From the NCBI GenBank assembly GCA_964628905.1, contig CAZVNS010000012.1, positions 1-55,327 on the forward strand: a DNA stretch of 55,327 nucleotides, given 5' to 3'. The notes beneath the pieces are model-generated. The model saw nothing but the letters and a program-made list of their open reading frames with translations. It made no database searches and was not told where the DNA came from. Both the position numbers and the translations under genes were made by a program. Every line of letters begins with the position of its first letter. Position 1 is the stretch's first letter. Positions 1-8,623 of the stretch are shown here, piece after piece. Source of the DNA: JAJPXC01 sp964628905. GTDB taxonomy: Bacteria > Bacteroidota > Bacteroidia > Bacteroidales > Muribaculaceae.

Positions 1-301
1 ATGTGCAACTTTTTCATTATAAATATTTTAGAAATTTAATTCAACCAACAGGTATAAAATATGTGTAATCCCACAATCAGTTTAACGCTCCGCACACCGT
101 TGTGGGTCAGAATTACACTTTGATTGACTTTTTTAAGTATTTTAAACAAAAAATTCTATCATAAAAATGTTTGTAGATTAAAAAAATGCTCTACCTTAGC
201 GGTGTGAAAAAACAGCTTGGGACGATTGCGGCCGTAACCCTGGGGCCGCCCCGGACCATAACCATGAAATCGTCTAATAACCAACTATAAACCCAACATC
301 T
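1..301 (+). other. Upstream region of the first secreted-protein gene
   Basis: No coding sequence is visible in this AT-rich stretch. Near its 3' end a short inverted repeat (GCGGCC at 228-233 and GGCCGC at 244-249, 10-nt loop) lies about 50 nt before the start codon at 302, so it would fall inside the 5' untranslated leader. No clean TTG/TAnnTTTG promoter pair was found here. Confidence 0.4.
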
Positions 302-1687
302 ATGAAGAAAAGTTTACTTCTTGGCTGCGCTGCTCTTCTTGCAGCCGGCAATGCTTTTGCTTACGGTACCGACGGTTGTACCTATGAGACAAAAGACGGT
401 ATCACAATGACATGTCTTTGGGCAGTAGGTCCCGACTTGAACAACACTGAGTTCAACGACCTCTTCGGCGCTAACGGCATGACCGGCTCTTACGCTCGTA
501 ACTGCGCCGTTCACGAAGGCGTAATCTACGTTCCCGTAGGTGGCACAACTACTGTAGGTGAGGGCGACGACGCCCAGACCACTTACAACTGGACTCTCGT
601 TAAGTTCGACTTGTTGACCGGTGAAAAGATCGGTGACGTTGCCATCACACTCAATGGCGAGGCCTTCAACTCACTCCTTGGTTGCAACAACATCGGCTTC
701 GATGACTACGGTCACTGCTGGGTAGCTCCCTACTGGGGCGGCACCGAGGCTAACCTCAACATCCGCACTTATGCTCTCGACACCGAGACCGGCGCTCTGA
801 CCGAGCTCCCCGTAATCGTTTACCCCGCTGACGAGATCGGTTCAGCAGGTCGTCTCGACTTCTTCAATCTGACCGGTGACATCACCGCCACTGAGGCTGA
901 CTGCTACATGATGGCCAACGCTTCAGGCGCTACTTTCGACGCTTACCGCTTCGTACTGCCCCAGGGCTCTGACGAGTGGGAAGGTGGCATGGACGGCTAC
1001 GCAGCTTGGATGGCTGACGATGTTCCCGCATGGCCCGCTTCTGCAGCAGGCTGGGGTGACAACCCTACCACAGTGTTCGCTAAGGGTTGCAACGACATCG
1101 CCTACATTTGCGGTCGTAACACCCTCCCCACCCTGTACTCTTGCGCTGGCGGCATGCCCGAGCTCCTCGGCTCATTTGAGCAGGCCGGCGAAGGCTGCGC
1201 TCCCGATAAGCCCGGTGCTACCGGTGCTTGGGAAATGGTACTCGGCGACCACATGTACCTCGGCTACGGCGACCAGCAGGGCGCTGACGGCGGCATGTGG
1301 AAGATCTCTCGCATGGGCGGCACCGCCGACGGTGGCACATTCGAGGGCATGGAGCTGATGTGGAGCTTCCCCTCAAAGGAAGGCGTCACCTACTGCTCAG
1401 TATCTAACGGTGCTCAGGGTGCTATCCACCCCGTACTCCCCTACAACGTTAAGGACGAGAACGGCAAGGAAGGTATCTACGTTACCACCTTCTACGGCAA
1501 GTCAGAGCTCGGCGTTTACCTCATGGCCGAGGAAGGCTTCAACGCTGGCGTAGCAGCCATCGCAGCTGACAACACCAACGCTCCCAAGGAGTACTACAAC
1601 CTCCAGGGCATGAAGGTTGAGAACCCCGCCAACGGTCTCTACATCGTTAAGCAGGGCAACACCTCAAGCAAGCAATACATCAAATAG
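302..1687 (+). CDS. Secreted protein of unknown function with sorting-domain-like tail
   Basis: The 461-residue product starts with a signal peptide (residues 1-20, cleavage after NAFA). The mature part is rich in Gly, Trp, Asp and Cys and matches no family I recognise. The last 35 residues (NLQGMKVENPANGLYIVK and a short basic end) resemble the C-terminal sorting or anchoring tails common in secreted Bacteroidales proteins, so export beyond the inner membrane is likely. Codon choice is strikingly uniform (AAC, GGC, ACC, CTC, TAC preferred), which suggests high expression. The gene stands alone: a short hairpin lies in its leader and a strong terminator follows. An enzymatic role cannot be assigned. 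Confidence 0.75.
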   Translation: MKKSLLLGCAALLAAGNAFAYGTDGCTYETKDGITMTCLWAVGPDLNNTEFNDLFGANGMTGSYARNCAVHEGVIYVPVGGTTTVGEGDDAQTTYNWTLVKFDLLTGEKIGDVAITLNGEAFNSLLGCNNIGFDDYGHCWVAPYWGGTEANLNIRTYALDTETGALTELPVIVYPADEIGSAGRLDFFNLTGDITATEADCYMMANASGATFDAYRFVLPQGSDEWEGGMDGYAAWMADDVPAWPASAAGWGDNPTTVFAKGCNDIAYICGRNTLPTLYSCAGGMPELLGSFEQAGEGCAPDKPGATGAWEMVLGDHMYLGYGDQQGADGGMWKISRMGGTADGGTFEGMELMWSFPSKEGVTYCSVSNGAQGAIHPVLPYNVKDENGKEGIYVTTFYGKSELGVYLMAEEGFNAGVAAIAADNTNAPKEYYNLQGMKVENPANGLYIVKQGNTSSKQYIK

Positions 1688-1716
1688 TATTCCCGCGAGG
1701 ATAATTGTAATGTGCT

Positions 1717-1742
1717 GGAGCGGACCCCCAAGGGTCCGCTCC
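1717..1742 (+). terminator. Rho-independent terminator
   Basis: A perfect 11-bp stem (GGAGCGGACCC and GGGTCCGCTCC) closes a 4-nt CCAA loop and is followed by TTTG. It lies 30 nt after the stop codon of the secreted-protein gene. Confidence 0.85.
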
Positions 1743-1769
1743 TTTGCGTCTATAAAAACGCACGTGATT

Positions 1770-1800
1770 TTGGGTTAGTTCGGCATTTAAGCTAATTTTG
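1770..1800 (+). promoter_or_regulatory. Bacteroidetes-type promoter of the GNAT-znuA-znuC operon
   Basis: TTG at 1770-1772 is separated by 20 nt from TAATTTTG at 1793-1800, matching the -33/-7 consensus TTG-N19-21-TAnnTTTG. Initiation a few bases downstream would leave a leader of about 15 nt before the ATG at 1823, which argues against the upstream in-frame GTG at 1805 as the start codon. Confidence 0.7.
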
Positions 1801-1822
1801 TAGTGTGATAAATATAGGAACG

Positions 1823-2338
1823 ATGAAATTACGCAGAGCCGAGAAAGGCGATATGGAGGTGATCAAGAGCCTCTACGTGGGGGCGTTCCCGGTGGAGGAG
1901 CGCCGCCCATGGGATGATTTTGAGCGCCGTGCGCTCGATGCCGACCCATTTTTCAAGGTCGAAGTCGCGGAGGATGAAGGCCGCGTGGTGGGTTTCATCA
2001 GCACCTGGCGGCTGCCGATGGCGCTCTATGTGGAGCACTTCGCTGTCGACCCTGCCTCCCGCGGACGCGGTGTCGGTGGCGAGATTATCGACCAGGTGGT
2101 GGCTTCAGCGTACGGTGCGGCGCTGCTGGAGGTGGAACTCCCTGACACCGAGGACGCCCGGCGCCGCATCGACTTCTATCGCCGACATGGGTTCGGCACC
2201 ATCGACTCAGTGGAGTATGTGCAACCCCCATATAGCCGCAACCTCCCCGAGGTGCCGATGTTGCTGATGAGCACCCGACAGCTCGACGACATAGAAGCTG
2301 CTATCCGTATACTCCATCAAATAGTTTATAACCAATGA
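1823..2338 (+). CDS. GNAT family N-acetyltransferase
   Basis: The product (171 residues from the ATG at 1823) is a GCN5-related acetyltransferase. The acetyl-CoA pyrophosphate loop is visible as DPASRGRGVGGEIID (R-G-x-G-x-G pattern), and the C-terminal part has the expected alternating strands ending in FYRRHGFG. An in-frame GTG at 1805 would add six residues but overlaps the predicted transcription start, so the ATG is preferred. Its stop overlaps the next start (ATGA at 2335-2338), which places it in one operon with the zinc-type ABC genes. The substrate cannot be read from the sequence. Confidence 0.85.
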   Translation: MKLRRAEKGDMEVIKSLYVGAFPVEERRPWDDFERRALDADPFFKVEVAEDEGRVVGFISTWRLPMALYVEHFAVDPASRGRGVGGEIIDQVVASAYGAALLEVELPDTEDARRRIDFYRRHGFGTIDSVEYVQPPYSRNLPEVPMLLMSTRQLDDIEAAIRILHQIVYNQ

Positions 2339-3201
2339 GGAAGATATTATTTGCATCGATAATCGCCCTGACGATGATTGTGGCTGGATGCTCAGGCGGC
2401 AAGTCTGACCGACTAAAGGCCACGGTGTCGATACCCCCCCAGAAGTATCTGCTGGAGCAGATAGCCGGCGACAAGGTCGACGTGGTGACGCTGATGGATG
2501 CCGGCACCAACCCCGAAACCTACAACCCGTCGGTGTCTACGATGGTCGGGTTGCATCAGTCGCAGCTCTATTTCACCGTCGGCACACTGCCCTTTGAGCA
2601 AAAGATGGCTGAGGAGTCGGGGCTGACGATAGTTGATACATCGAAGGGTGTGGAGCTGCTTCACGGCACACATGGACATGCTGACGACGACCATGATCAC
2701 CACGGACATAACCATGGCTACGGCGACCCCCATATATGGTCGTCGGTGGCCAACGCGCGCATCATGGCCCGCAATATGGCCGACGCTCTGATTGAGGCCG
2801 ATGCTGCCAATGCCGACTATTATCGGGCAAAACTTCGGGTCTTCGAGGCGCGCCTCGACTCGCTCGACAGCGCTTATCGCTCACGCTTCGAGAAGGCTGA
2901 CAACAAAGCATTTGTGATACTTCACCCATCGCTCAGCTACTTCGCCCGCGACTACGGTCTCGAACAGATAGCCGTAGGTCAGGAGGGGAAGGAGAGCACC
3001 GTCAATGCCCAGCGCGAGCGCATCGACCATGCCCGCGAGCATCAGGCCAATGTGATGTTTGTGCAGCAGGAGTTTGACTCGCGTCAAGCCTCGACCGTGG
3101 CTGATGAAATCGGCGCCCGCACCGTCACCATCAACCCGATGAGCGAGGATTGGCTGGGCGAGATGAACAAAGTAGTAAACGCATTAACTACCAATGAGTA
3201 A
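2335..3201 (+). CDS. znuA: Zinc/manganese ABC transporter substrate-binding lipoprotein (ZnuA-like)
   Basis: This 288-residue lipoprotein (lipobox ending VAGC, Cys19) belongs to the cluster A-I metal-binding proteins of ABC importers. Typical of ZnuA it has an internal His/Asp-rich loop (HGHADDDHDHHGHNHG) followed by the conserved GDPHIW segment, plus FVILHPSLSYFARDYGL in the second lobe, which carries a further metal-ligand His. It probably captures Zn(II) and hands it to an inner-membrane permease. It is translationally coupled to the acetyltransferase upstream and overlaps the ATPase gene by 8 nt. Mn(II) specificity is possible, but the His-rich loop favours zinc. Confidence 0.88.
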   Translation: MRKILFASIIALTMIVAGCSGGKSDRLKATVSIPPQKYLLEQIAGDKVDVVTLMDAGTNPETYNPSVSTMVGLHQSQLYFTVGTLPFEQKMAEESGLTIVDTSKGVELLHGTHGHADDDHDHHGHNHGYGDPHIWSSVANARIMARNMADALIEADAANADYYRAKLRVFEARLDSLDSAYRSRFEKADNKAFVILHPSLSYFARDYGLEQIAVGQEGKESTVNAQRERIDHAREHQANVMFVQQEFDSRQASTVADEIGARTVTINPMSEDWLGEMNKVVNALTTNE

Positions 3202-3877
3202 ACTGATAACTCTCGACGATGTGACCATGCGCTGGGACGGCCGTATGGTGCTCAGCGACATCACCCTGCAGATCAATCGCGGTGACTTCGTGGCCATCAC
3301 CGGCCCCAACGGAGGCGGCAAAACCACGTTGCTCAAGATTATACTCAAGTTGCTGCGTCCTACTTCAGGGTCAGTGGTTTATTGGGACGAGTCGGGTGCT
3401 CAGGCGCAGCGGCTTTCAATAGGGTATCTGCCACAGAAGAATATGATTGACTCCCATTTCCCCATCGACGTGCGTCAGGTTGTGGCCTCAGGGCTGCTCG
3501 GCACGAAGTTGGGCAACGCTCAGAAGTGTGAGTTGGTGGAGCAGATGATTGACCGGGTGGAACTGCGCTCACATAGCGACAGCCCGATAGGCGAACTGTC
3601 AGGTGGACAGCTGCAGCGAGCCCTGCTTGGTCGCGCCATCATCTCCAATCCGTCGGTAATGGTGCTCGACGAGCCGCTGAGTTACCTCGACAAGCACTTC
3701 GAGCACCGCATATATGATATTATGCGGGAATTAGCTGTGAACCATACTATTATATTGGTGTCGCACGAGGTATCGACTATCGCCGAGATGGCCAACCGGC
3801 ATTGGATCGTGGACCACAATATCCATGAGTGCACCGCCGCGCGCCATTTTGCCCGCCTGAGCTGCGACGACGAGTAG
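3194..3877 (+). CDS. znuC: Metal ABC transporter ATP-binding protein (ZnuC-like)
   Basis: The 227-residue ATPase has Walker A GPNGGGKTT (residues 37-45), the ABC signature LSGGQLQRA, Walker B VMVLDEPL and the switch His in VSHE. It would energise uptake of the metal bound by the preceding ZnuA-like protein. The start overlaps the znuA end by 8 nt. The operon stops here, and the next gene is convergent and only 3 nt away, so the expected ZnuB permease is not adjacent. Confidence 0.88.
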   Translation: MSKLITLDDVTMRWDGRMVLSDITLQINRGDFVAITGPNGGGKTTLLKIILKLLRPTSGSVVYWDESGAQAQRLSIGYLPQKNMIDSHFPIDVRQVVASGLLGTKLGNAQKCELVEQMIDRVELRSHSDSPIGELSGGQLQRALLGRAIISNPSVMVLDEPLSYLDKHFEHRIYDIMRELAVNHTIILVSHEVSTIAEMANRHWIVDHNIHECTAARHFARLSCDDE

Positions 3878-3880
3878 TGA

Positions 3881-5128
3881 TCACCAGCCGCCACCGAAAC
3901 CACCACCGCCGGTGTGGCCACCGCCGAAGCCACCTCCTATGCTGCCGCCACCACCGCCGAAGCCTCTACCACCACCGGAGGGGACGATGACCACAGGGGG
4001 TGTCTTGGCGATGTTGTAATATTTCTGTGTGCGATTGTGGCAATTCAAGCAGCGGTATGTACGAAGGCCCTTCCCCTCGTTGGCGGCTGTTGGGTTGACC
4101 ACCACGCGGTCGCTCTCGAGGGTGCATCCACGGGCGCCACAGCGGTCGCACACGGTGTAGCTTTTGCTCTTGTTGATGTAAGGGAGCACTTCGGTGGCGT
4201 TGCAGTTGGGGCAGAGCCAAACGTCGTAATCCACTGAGTTGATGCGTTCTTCGGTGTCCTGAGCCGGGGTGAGGTATAGGTTGTCGGTCTGCTCGTCGAG
4301 GCGCTTCATCTGAGTGCCGCAGTTGGCGCAGATGTGTGGCTTGTTGCGCAGCCGCCGCATTGTCAGCCATAGGGGTATGTAGGCGATAAGGGGCGCGCCA
4401 AGTCCTAAGAATGAGCAAAATAGCAGTGGTGTCTTGAGCCGGTCGAGGCTGTTGTAACGCTCGAAATCGTCGTATTTGCGGGTGCGGATTAGCACATATA
4501 GGAACCATAACAGGCCACCCGCGGCGATGATGACGCTGATGAGTATCCACAGCTCAAACATGCGGTCGCCATCGGTATGGCGCTTGTCGGGGTGGGACGA
4601 ACGGAGCTCCTCGATGTTGGTGGGGTCGGTGAGCACATCGTGAAAAGCTGTAACACCTTGAAGCACACCACCCTCGTAATCCCCCTTTTTGAATAGCGGG
4701 TAGACCTGTTGGCGCATTATGGTGCCGATTTTGCCATCGGGTAGCACCCCCTCTACGCCATAGCCGGTGCGGGTCACGGCGTATCGGCGATTTTTGATGA
4801 CGAGCCAGAGCATGCCGTTGTCACGGTCATCCTTGCCCACGCCCCACTGCTCAAACAGGTCGGTGGCGAAGGCCTGAGGGTCGTCGGAGTCGATGTCGTC
4901 GACCACCACCACTGCCACCTCACAGGTCGATTTGGAGCGTATGTCGGCAAGCAGCGAGTCAATCTGAGCCTGGGCTGCGGGTGAAATGATGCCGTCGGGG
5001 TTGGACAGATGCTTGGTATGGTCGGCCACCTGTACGTTGGGGATGTTGCGCAGAGTGCGGGGGACGGCGCCATTGGCCGAGAAGGTGAGCAACGACAGTA
5101 ATAATATGTGTATCAGTCGCTTCATCAT
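3881..5128 (-). CDS. TPM-domain membrane protein with zinc-ribbon motifs and Gly-rich tail
   Basis: The 415-residue protein has a signal peptide (about residues 1-20), a TPM domain (about 35-170, with the typical QAQIDSLL and GYGVEGVLPDGKIG segments), two transmembrane segments around residues 195-260, and then Cys pairs of two zinc-ribbon-like modules (CANCG and CPNC, CDRCG and CLNC). It ends in a Gly-rich tail closing with GGGGFGGGW. TPM proteins include YgcG-type membrane proteins and photosystem-repair phosphatases, but the bacterial role is unsettled. It is the last gene of the hflX-dgt operon: its start overlaps the dgt stop by 4 nt. The zinc ribbons between the membrane segments and the Gly-rich tail are an uncommon addition. 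Confidence 0.8.
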   Translation of the reverse strand: MMKRLIHILLLSLLTFSANGAVPRTLRNIPNVQVADHTKHLSNPDGIISPAAQAQIDSLLADIRSKSTCEVAVVVVDDIDSDDPQAFATDLFEQWGVGKDDRDNGMLWLVIKNRRYAVTRTGYGVEGVLPDGKIGTIMRQQVYPLFKKGDYEGGVLQGVTAFHDVLTDPTNIEELRSSHPDKRHTDGDRMFELWILISVIIAAGGLLWFLYVLIRTRKYDDFERYNSLDRLKTPLLFCSFLGLGAPLIAYIPLWLTMRRLRNKPHICANCGTQMKRLDEQTDNLYLTPAQDTEERINSVDYDVWLCPNCNATEVLPYINKSKSYTVCDRCGARGCTLESDRVVVNPTAANEGKGLRTYRCLNCHNRTQKYYNIAKTPPVVIVPSGGGRGFGGGGGSIGGGFGGGHTGGGGFGGGW

Positions 5129-6486
5129 ACGGCGGGTAGACTCATGCCCCAGAGGGAGCGGTATAGGTCGAGGGCGTAGACGTCGGTCATGCCCGACACG
5201 TGGTCGATCACTGCCTGGATTTTGCCGAACAGGGTGGGGTGGTCTACCTCATATTGCCCGGGCACCTTCGACAGCAGCAGCCGCGAGTAGTTGAGCTCGG
5301 GGTGCAGCACGGCCTGTATGAGTTTGTCAAGCAGGAAGGTGATGATGCGGTTACCGGCCAGCTCGATGTCGACCACGTCGGAGGCGCAGTAGATTTTTGC
5401 CCACGACAGGGCTACGCACCGCTCGAAGGCACGGTGTTCAAACTCAGGTAGATGGTCGAGCAGCGAGCCTTGTAACTCACCTCGGAGTATCGCATCCTCG
5501 TTGTCGACAAACATCTGGGCTGTGAGCTTTACCAGCAAGCCGATCACGCAGGCGCGGAGGTAGGATATCTTTTCGTTAGGGTCGTCGACAGCGTCCATCA
5601 CCTGGAGCATGTGCTCCCGGCGGTCGTCGGGGAAGAAGCCCAACAGCAGCGACTTGACCTCGTCGCCGGAGATGATTTTGAGCTTATGGGCATCCTCGAG
5701 GTCCATCACTTCGTAGCAGATATCGTCGGCGGCTTCGACGAGATAGACCAGCGGATGGCGTGCCCAGCGCATCTCGCCGTTGTCGCCCGGGCGGGCTATC
5801 AGCCCAAGGTCGGTGGCCACGCGGTCGAAGGTGTCGCGCTCCGAGGTGAAGAAGCCGAATTTGTTGGATTTGACGGCGAGGGTCGACTCAAAGGGGTATT
5901 TGACTATTGAAGCCAGTGTGGAGTAGGTCATAGCCAGACCGCCGGGGCGACGCCCTTTGAACTGATGGGTCAACAGGCGGAAGGCGTTGGCGTTGCCGTC
6001 GAAGTTGACCAGATCGCACCATTGCTCAGGCGTAAGGCGCTCGCGCAGGGAGCTTCCTGCCCCCTCGGAGAAGTACGTTGAGATGGCTTTCTCGCCTGAG
6101 TGGCCGAAGGGAGGGTTGCCCAAGTCGTGAGCAAGGCATGCGGCGGCGACAATCTCACCTATCGAGCGGATTTTCTCCACCCAAGGCTCAGCGGCGTAGC
6201 GGTCGAGGAGCACTTCCGACGCCTCGCGGGCGATGGATTGCCCCACCGACGACACCTCCAGCGAGTGGGTCAGACGGTTGTGCACGAAGATGCTACCCGG
6301 CAGGGGGAACACCTGGGTCTTGTTCTGCAACCGCCGGAAGGGGGAGGAGAACACCAGGCGGTCGTAGTCGCGCTGGAAGTCGGAGCGGGAGCCTTGGTTG
6401 GGGTTGTGATAGTGCTCGAGGCCGAAGCGCTTGTCGCATATCAGACGATCCCAACTCATTGAGGATGAGGGGTTATTCGAGGTCAT
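5125..6486 (-). CDS. dgt: Deoxyguanosinetriphosphate triphosphohydrolase (dGTPase)
   Basis: The 453-residue product is an HD-superfamily phosphohydrolase that cleaves dGTP to deoxyguanosine and triphosphate. Family hallmarks are FRRLQNKTQVFPLPG, HNRLTHSLEVSSVGQSIAR and the metal-binding HD in AHDLGNPPFGHSGE. It starts inside the 3' end of hflX (14-nt overlap). An internal Met ten residues in (SMSWDRL, start at 6459) is an alternative start without overlap. It is coupled to the TPM gene downstream. Acting on dNTP pools, such enzymes affect mutation rate and can limit phage replication. Confidence 0.92.
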   Translation of the reverse strand: MTSNNPSSSMSWDRLICDKRFGLEHYHNPNQGSRSDFQRDYDRLVFSSPFRRLQNKTQVFPLPGSIFVHNRLTHSLEVSSVGQSIAREASEVLLDRYAAEPWVEKIRSIGEIVAAACLAHDLGNPPFGHSGEKAISTYFSEGAGSSLRERLTPEQWCDLVNFDGNANAFRLLTHQFKGRRPGGLAMTYSTLASIVKYPFESTLAVKSNKFGFFTSERDTFDRVATDLGLIARPGDNGEMRWARHPLVYLVEAADDICYEVMDLEDAHKLKIISGDEVKSLLLGFFPDDRREHMLQVMDAVDDPNEKISYLRACVIGLLVKLTAQMFVDNEDAILRGELQGSLLDHLPEFEHRAFERCVALSWAKIYCASDVVDIELAGNRIITFLLDKLIQAVLHPELNYSRLLLSKVPGQYEVDHPTLFGKIQAVIDHVSGMTDVYALDLYRSLWGMSLPAV

Positions 6487-7693
6487 CGTATTTCTGGAAG
6501 AGGAAATCGTTGTAGGGGAAGCGCTCTTGGTGGATGGTCTTGACCTTGTCGTAGAGCATGGTTTTGAGTTCGTCGATGTTGAGCTGCTTTTTGGCGGAGA
6601 TAAACACGCAGTTGTCGTTCATCTTCGACATCCACGTTTCGCGAAGCTCGTCGAGGGGGATATTCTCGCGCGTGCGGGGAGTGAGGTCATCCTCATCCTT
6701 GGGGGTGAAGGTGAAGGCATCAATCTTGTTGAATACCATAATCATCGGCTTGTCCTGACCGCCGCAGATGTCGTGGAGGGTGCGGTTTACCACTTCGATC
6801 TGCTCCTCCCATTGCGGGTGGCTGATGTCGACCACATGCACCAGCAGGTCGGCGTCGCGCACCTCGTCGAGGGTTGATTTGAACGAGTCGACAAGGTGTG
6901 TGGGGAGTTTGCGTATGAAGCCTACGGTGTCGGTGAGCAGGAATGGCAGATTGTCGATAATCACCTTGCGCACAGTGGTGTCGAGGGTGGCGAAGAGCTT
7001 GTTTTCGGCAAAAACATCGCTCTTCGACAGCAGGTTCATCAGGGTAGATTTGCCCACGTTGGTATATCCCACCAGGGCCACGCGGGTGAGTTTACCGCGG
7101 TTTTTGCGCTGGATGGCTTTCTGGCGGTCGATATGTGCCAGCTCCTCCTTTAGGCGCGAGATTTTGTCGAGGATGATGCGGCGGTCGGTCTCAATCTGTG
7201 TCTCACCGGGGCCGCGCATACCGATACCGCCTCGCTGGCGCTCAAGGTGGGTCCACATGCGGGTGAGTCGTGGGAGAAGGTACTGATATTGAGCGAGTTC
7301 TACTTGTGTGCGGGCTGTAGCCGTCTGGGCGCGTCGGGCGAATATGTCGAGAATGAGCGAGGTGCGGTCGAGCACCTTCACTTGCAGTTCGCGCTCGATG
7401 TTGCTCACCTGCTTGGTCGAGAGATCGTCGTCGAAAATCACCATCGAGATATTGTTTTCGTCGATAAACTGCTTGATTTCCTCTAATTTACCTTTGCCCA
7501 CGAATGAGCGCGGGTTGGGGTAGTCGGCTTTCTGGGTGAACGATTTCACGGTTGTGGCTCCGGCGGTGTCGGCCAGGAAGGCGAGTTCGTCGAGATATTC
7601 GCGCGCCTTCGGCTCAGGCTGCTGGGGGGTGACGAGGCCCACGAGCACCGCACGCTCTTCAACCGGGGTTGCTATTTCAGGAATTTTGGGCAT
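6473..7693 (-). CDS. hflX: GTPase HflX
   Basis: The 406-residue protein is a full-length HflX, a ribosome-associated GTPase that splits stalled or stressed 70S ribosomes. The N-terminal HflX domain includes FVGKGKLEEIK. The central linker has RGGIGMRGPGETQIETDRR. The G domain shows Walker A GYTNVGKSTLMN, the DTVGFIRKLP switch and a NKID base-recognition motif. It is the first gene of the hflX-dgt-TPM operon on the minus strand. The start at 7693 is the only Met before the conserved N-terminus. Confidence 0.93.
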   Translation of the reverse strand: MPKIPEIATPVEERAVLVGLVTPQQPEPKAREYLDELAFLADTAGATTVKSFTQKADYPNPRSFVGKGKLEEIKQFIDENNISMVIFDDDLSTKQVSNIERELQVKVLDRTSLILDIFARRAQTATARTQVELAQYQYLLPRLTRMWTHLERQRGGIGMRGPGETQIETDRRIILDKISRLKEELAHIDRQKAIQRKNRGKLTRVALVGYTNVGKSTLMNLLSKSDVFAENKLFATLDTTVRKVIIDNLPFLLTDTVGFIRKLPTHLVDSFKSTLDEVRDADLLVHVVDISHPQWEEQIEVVNRTLHDICGGQDKPMIMVFNKIDAFTFTPKDEDDLTPRTRENIPLDELRETWMSKMNDNCVFISAKKQLNIDELKTMLYDKVKTIHQERFPYNDFLFQKYDDLE

Positions 7694-7754
7694 AAGGGAT
7701 AATACTTGTTACTGATAAATAACGCTTCAGCTGCGCCGGGGGGTTAGACCCGCT

Positions 7755-7772
7755 GACGCACCGGGGTGCGTC
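7755..7772. terminator. Hairpin between hflX and the small membrane protein gene
   Basis: GACGCAC and GTGCGTC form a perfect 7-bp stem around CGGG. It follows the minus-strand gene ending at 7804 and precedes hflX. There is no T-run on the minus strand, so it may be a weak terminator, a processing site or a small dispersed palindrome. Confidence 0.4.
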
Positions 7773-7803
7773 CCTATTATTTGGTGTGGGTTGGCCTGAC
7801 AGA

Positions 7804-8199
7804 TCAGTCGCTGTTGACGGCCTTGCGGATGGCGATGGGGAGCATGATCGAGGCGTAGACCTGGATGGCGCCTCCGGCCAGGGTGAAGGCGAGCCAGTCG
7901 CGGTTGTTCGCCGGGTCGTAGAACATGAAGAACGCTGCCACGCAGAAGAATATGGCGCTCCAAGCCTCGATGCGGTGCAGACGCTTGACACGTATGGCCC
8001 GGCCGGTGTAGGGGGTGAACAGTCGTCCGGCCAGGGTCATCACGGCCCCCGCAGCGTAGATCCAGCGGGGTGTGGCGGTCATCTGCCCGAAGTGGAGTAT
8101 GGGTATGGCGACGCCGGCTACTATCAGCAGCAGGCCTATGTTAACTAAAAGGGTCATCAGTAGCGATGGCTCCTTGCCGGTGGCTTCTTCAATTGTCAT
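7804..8199 (-). CDS. Small four-helix membrane protein, unknown function
   Basis: The 131-residue protein has four hydrophobic segments (roughly residues 13-33, 46-62, 79-96 and 103-122) separated by short charged loops, with no recognisable catalytic motif. It is probably an inner-membrane protein conserved within Bacteroidales. It lies 17 nt after the FtsB/DivIC-like gene on the same strand, suggesting co-transcription and possibly an envelope role, but the function is unknown. Confidence 0.7.
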   Translation of the reverse strand: MTIEEATGKEPSLLMTLLVNIGLLLIVAGVAIPILHFGQMTATPRWIYAAGAVMTLAGRLFTPYTGRAIRVKRLHRIEAWSAIFFCVAAFFMFYDPANNRDWLAFTLAGGAIQVYASIMLPIAIRKAVNSD

Positions 8200-8216
8200 G
8201 GTGTGTGGTGTGTTTA

Positions 8217-8537
8217 TTATTCTGATTCTGAGGCTTCCTCAAATACGTAGACATCCTCGTTGGGGCGCTGGAAGTGGTAGTTTTCGCGCACTATCCGCTC
8301 CATGGTGACGGGGTCGGCCTCGAGGCGGTCGTTGAGATCCTTGTACTTGATTATAGTATCGGTTTTCATCTTGATTTCTTTTTCAAGACAATCGATTTCG
8401 CGGCTGTACTCCATCGACTTCATCACTGAGTGCTCGTTGAAGAACAGCACGAAAATCACAAACGCCAGCACTATCATCAGCATCACTGACATATAGCGGC
8501 GCAACCATCGGTATGCTCTGGATAATGAGTTGGACAT
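8217..8537 (-). CDS. FtsB/DivIC-like septum formation initiator family protein
   Basis: The product (106 residues from the ATG at 8537; another ATG three codons upstream is possible) has a short basic cytoplasmic end, one membrane segment (MSVMLMIVLAFVIFVLFF) and a heptad-type coiled coil (IDCLEKEIKMKTDTIIKYKDL). After it comes the segment ERIVRENYHFQRPNEDVYVF, which matches the conserved end of the DivIC/FtsB family. Such proteins bridge FtsL and FtsQ in the divisome. A -7 element TACTTTTG ends only about 6 nt before the ATG, so the message could be almost leaderless. Similarity is structural and motif-level; the family call is fairly firm. Confidence 0.82.
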   Translation of the reverse strand: MSNSLSRAYRWLRRYMSVMLMIVLAFVIFVLFFNEHSVMKSMEYSREIDCLEKEIKMKTDTIIKYKDLNDRLEADPVTMERIVRENYHFQRPNEDVYVFEEASESE

Positions 8538-8543
8538 AATATG

Positions 8544-8551
8544 CAAAAGTA
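8544..8551 (-). promoter_or_regulatory. -7 promoter element TACTTTTG
   Basis: The minus strand reads TACTTTTGC, matching TAnnTTTGC. It sits directly before the FtsB/DivIC-like start codon, leaving little or no leader. Confidence 0.5.
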
Positions 8552-8623
8552 CAAAATTTTCTCTAAATTCGCGGTTGCAGACATATATTTTGTTGTTATA
8601 ACATATATCAACACCCTAAACTC

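Noticed and set aside
3885..3985. GC-rich short repeats near the end of the TPM gene
   Set aside because: They encode the Gly-rich protein tail and are explained by coding sequence.
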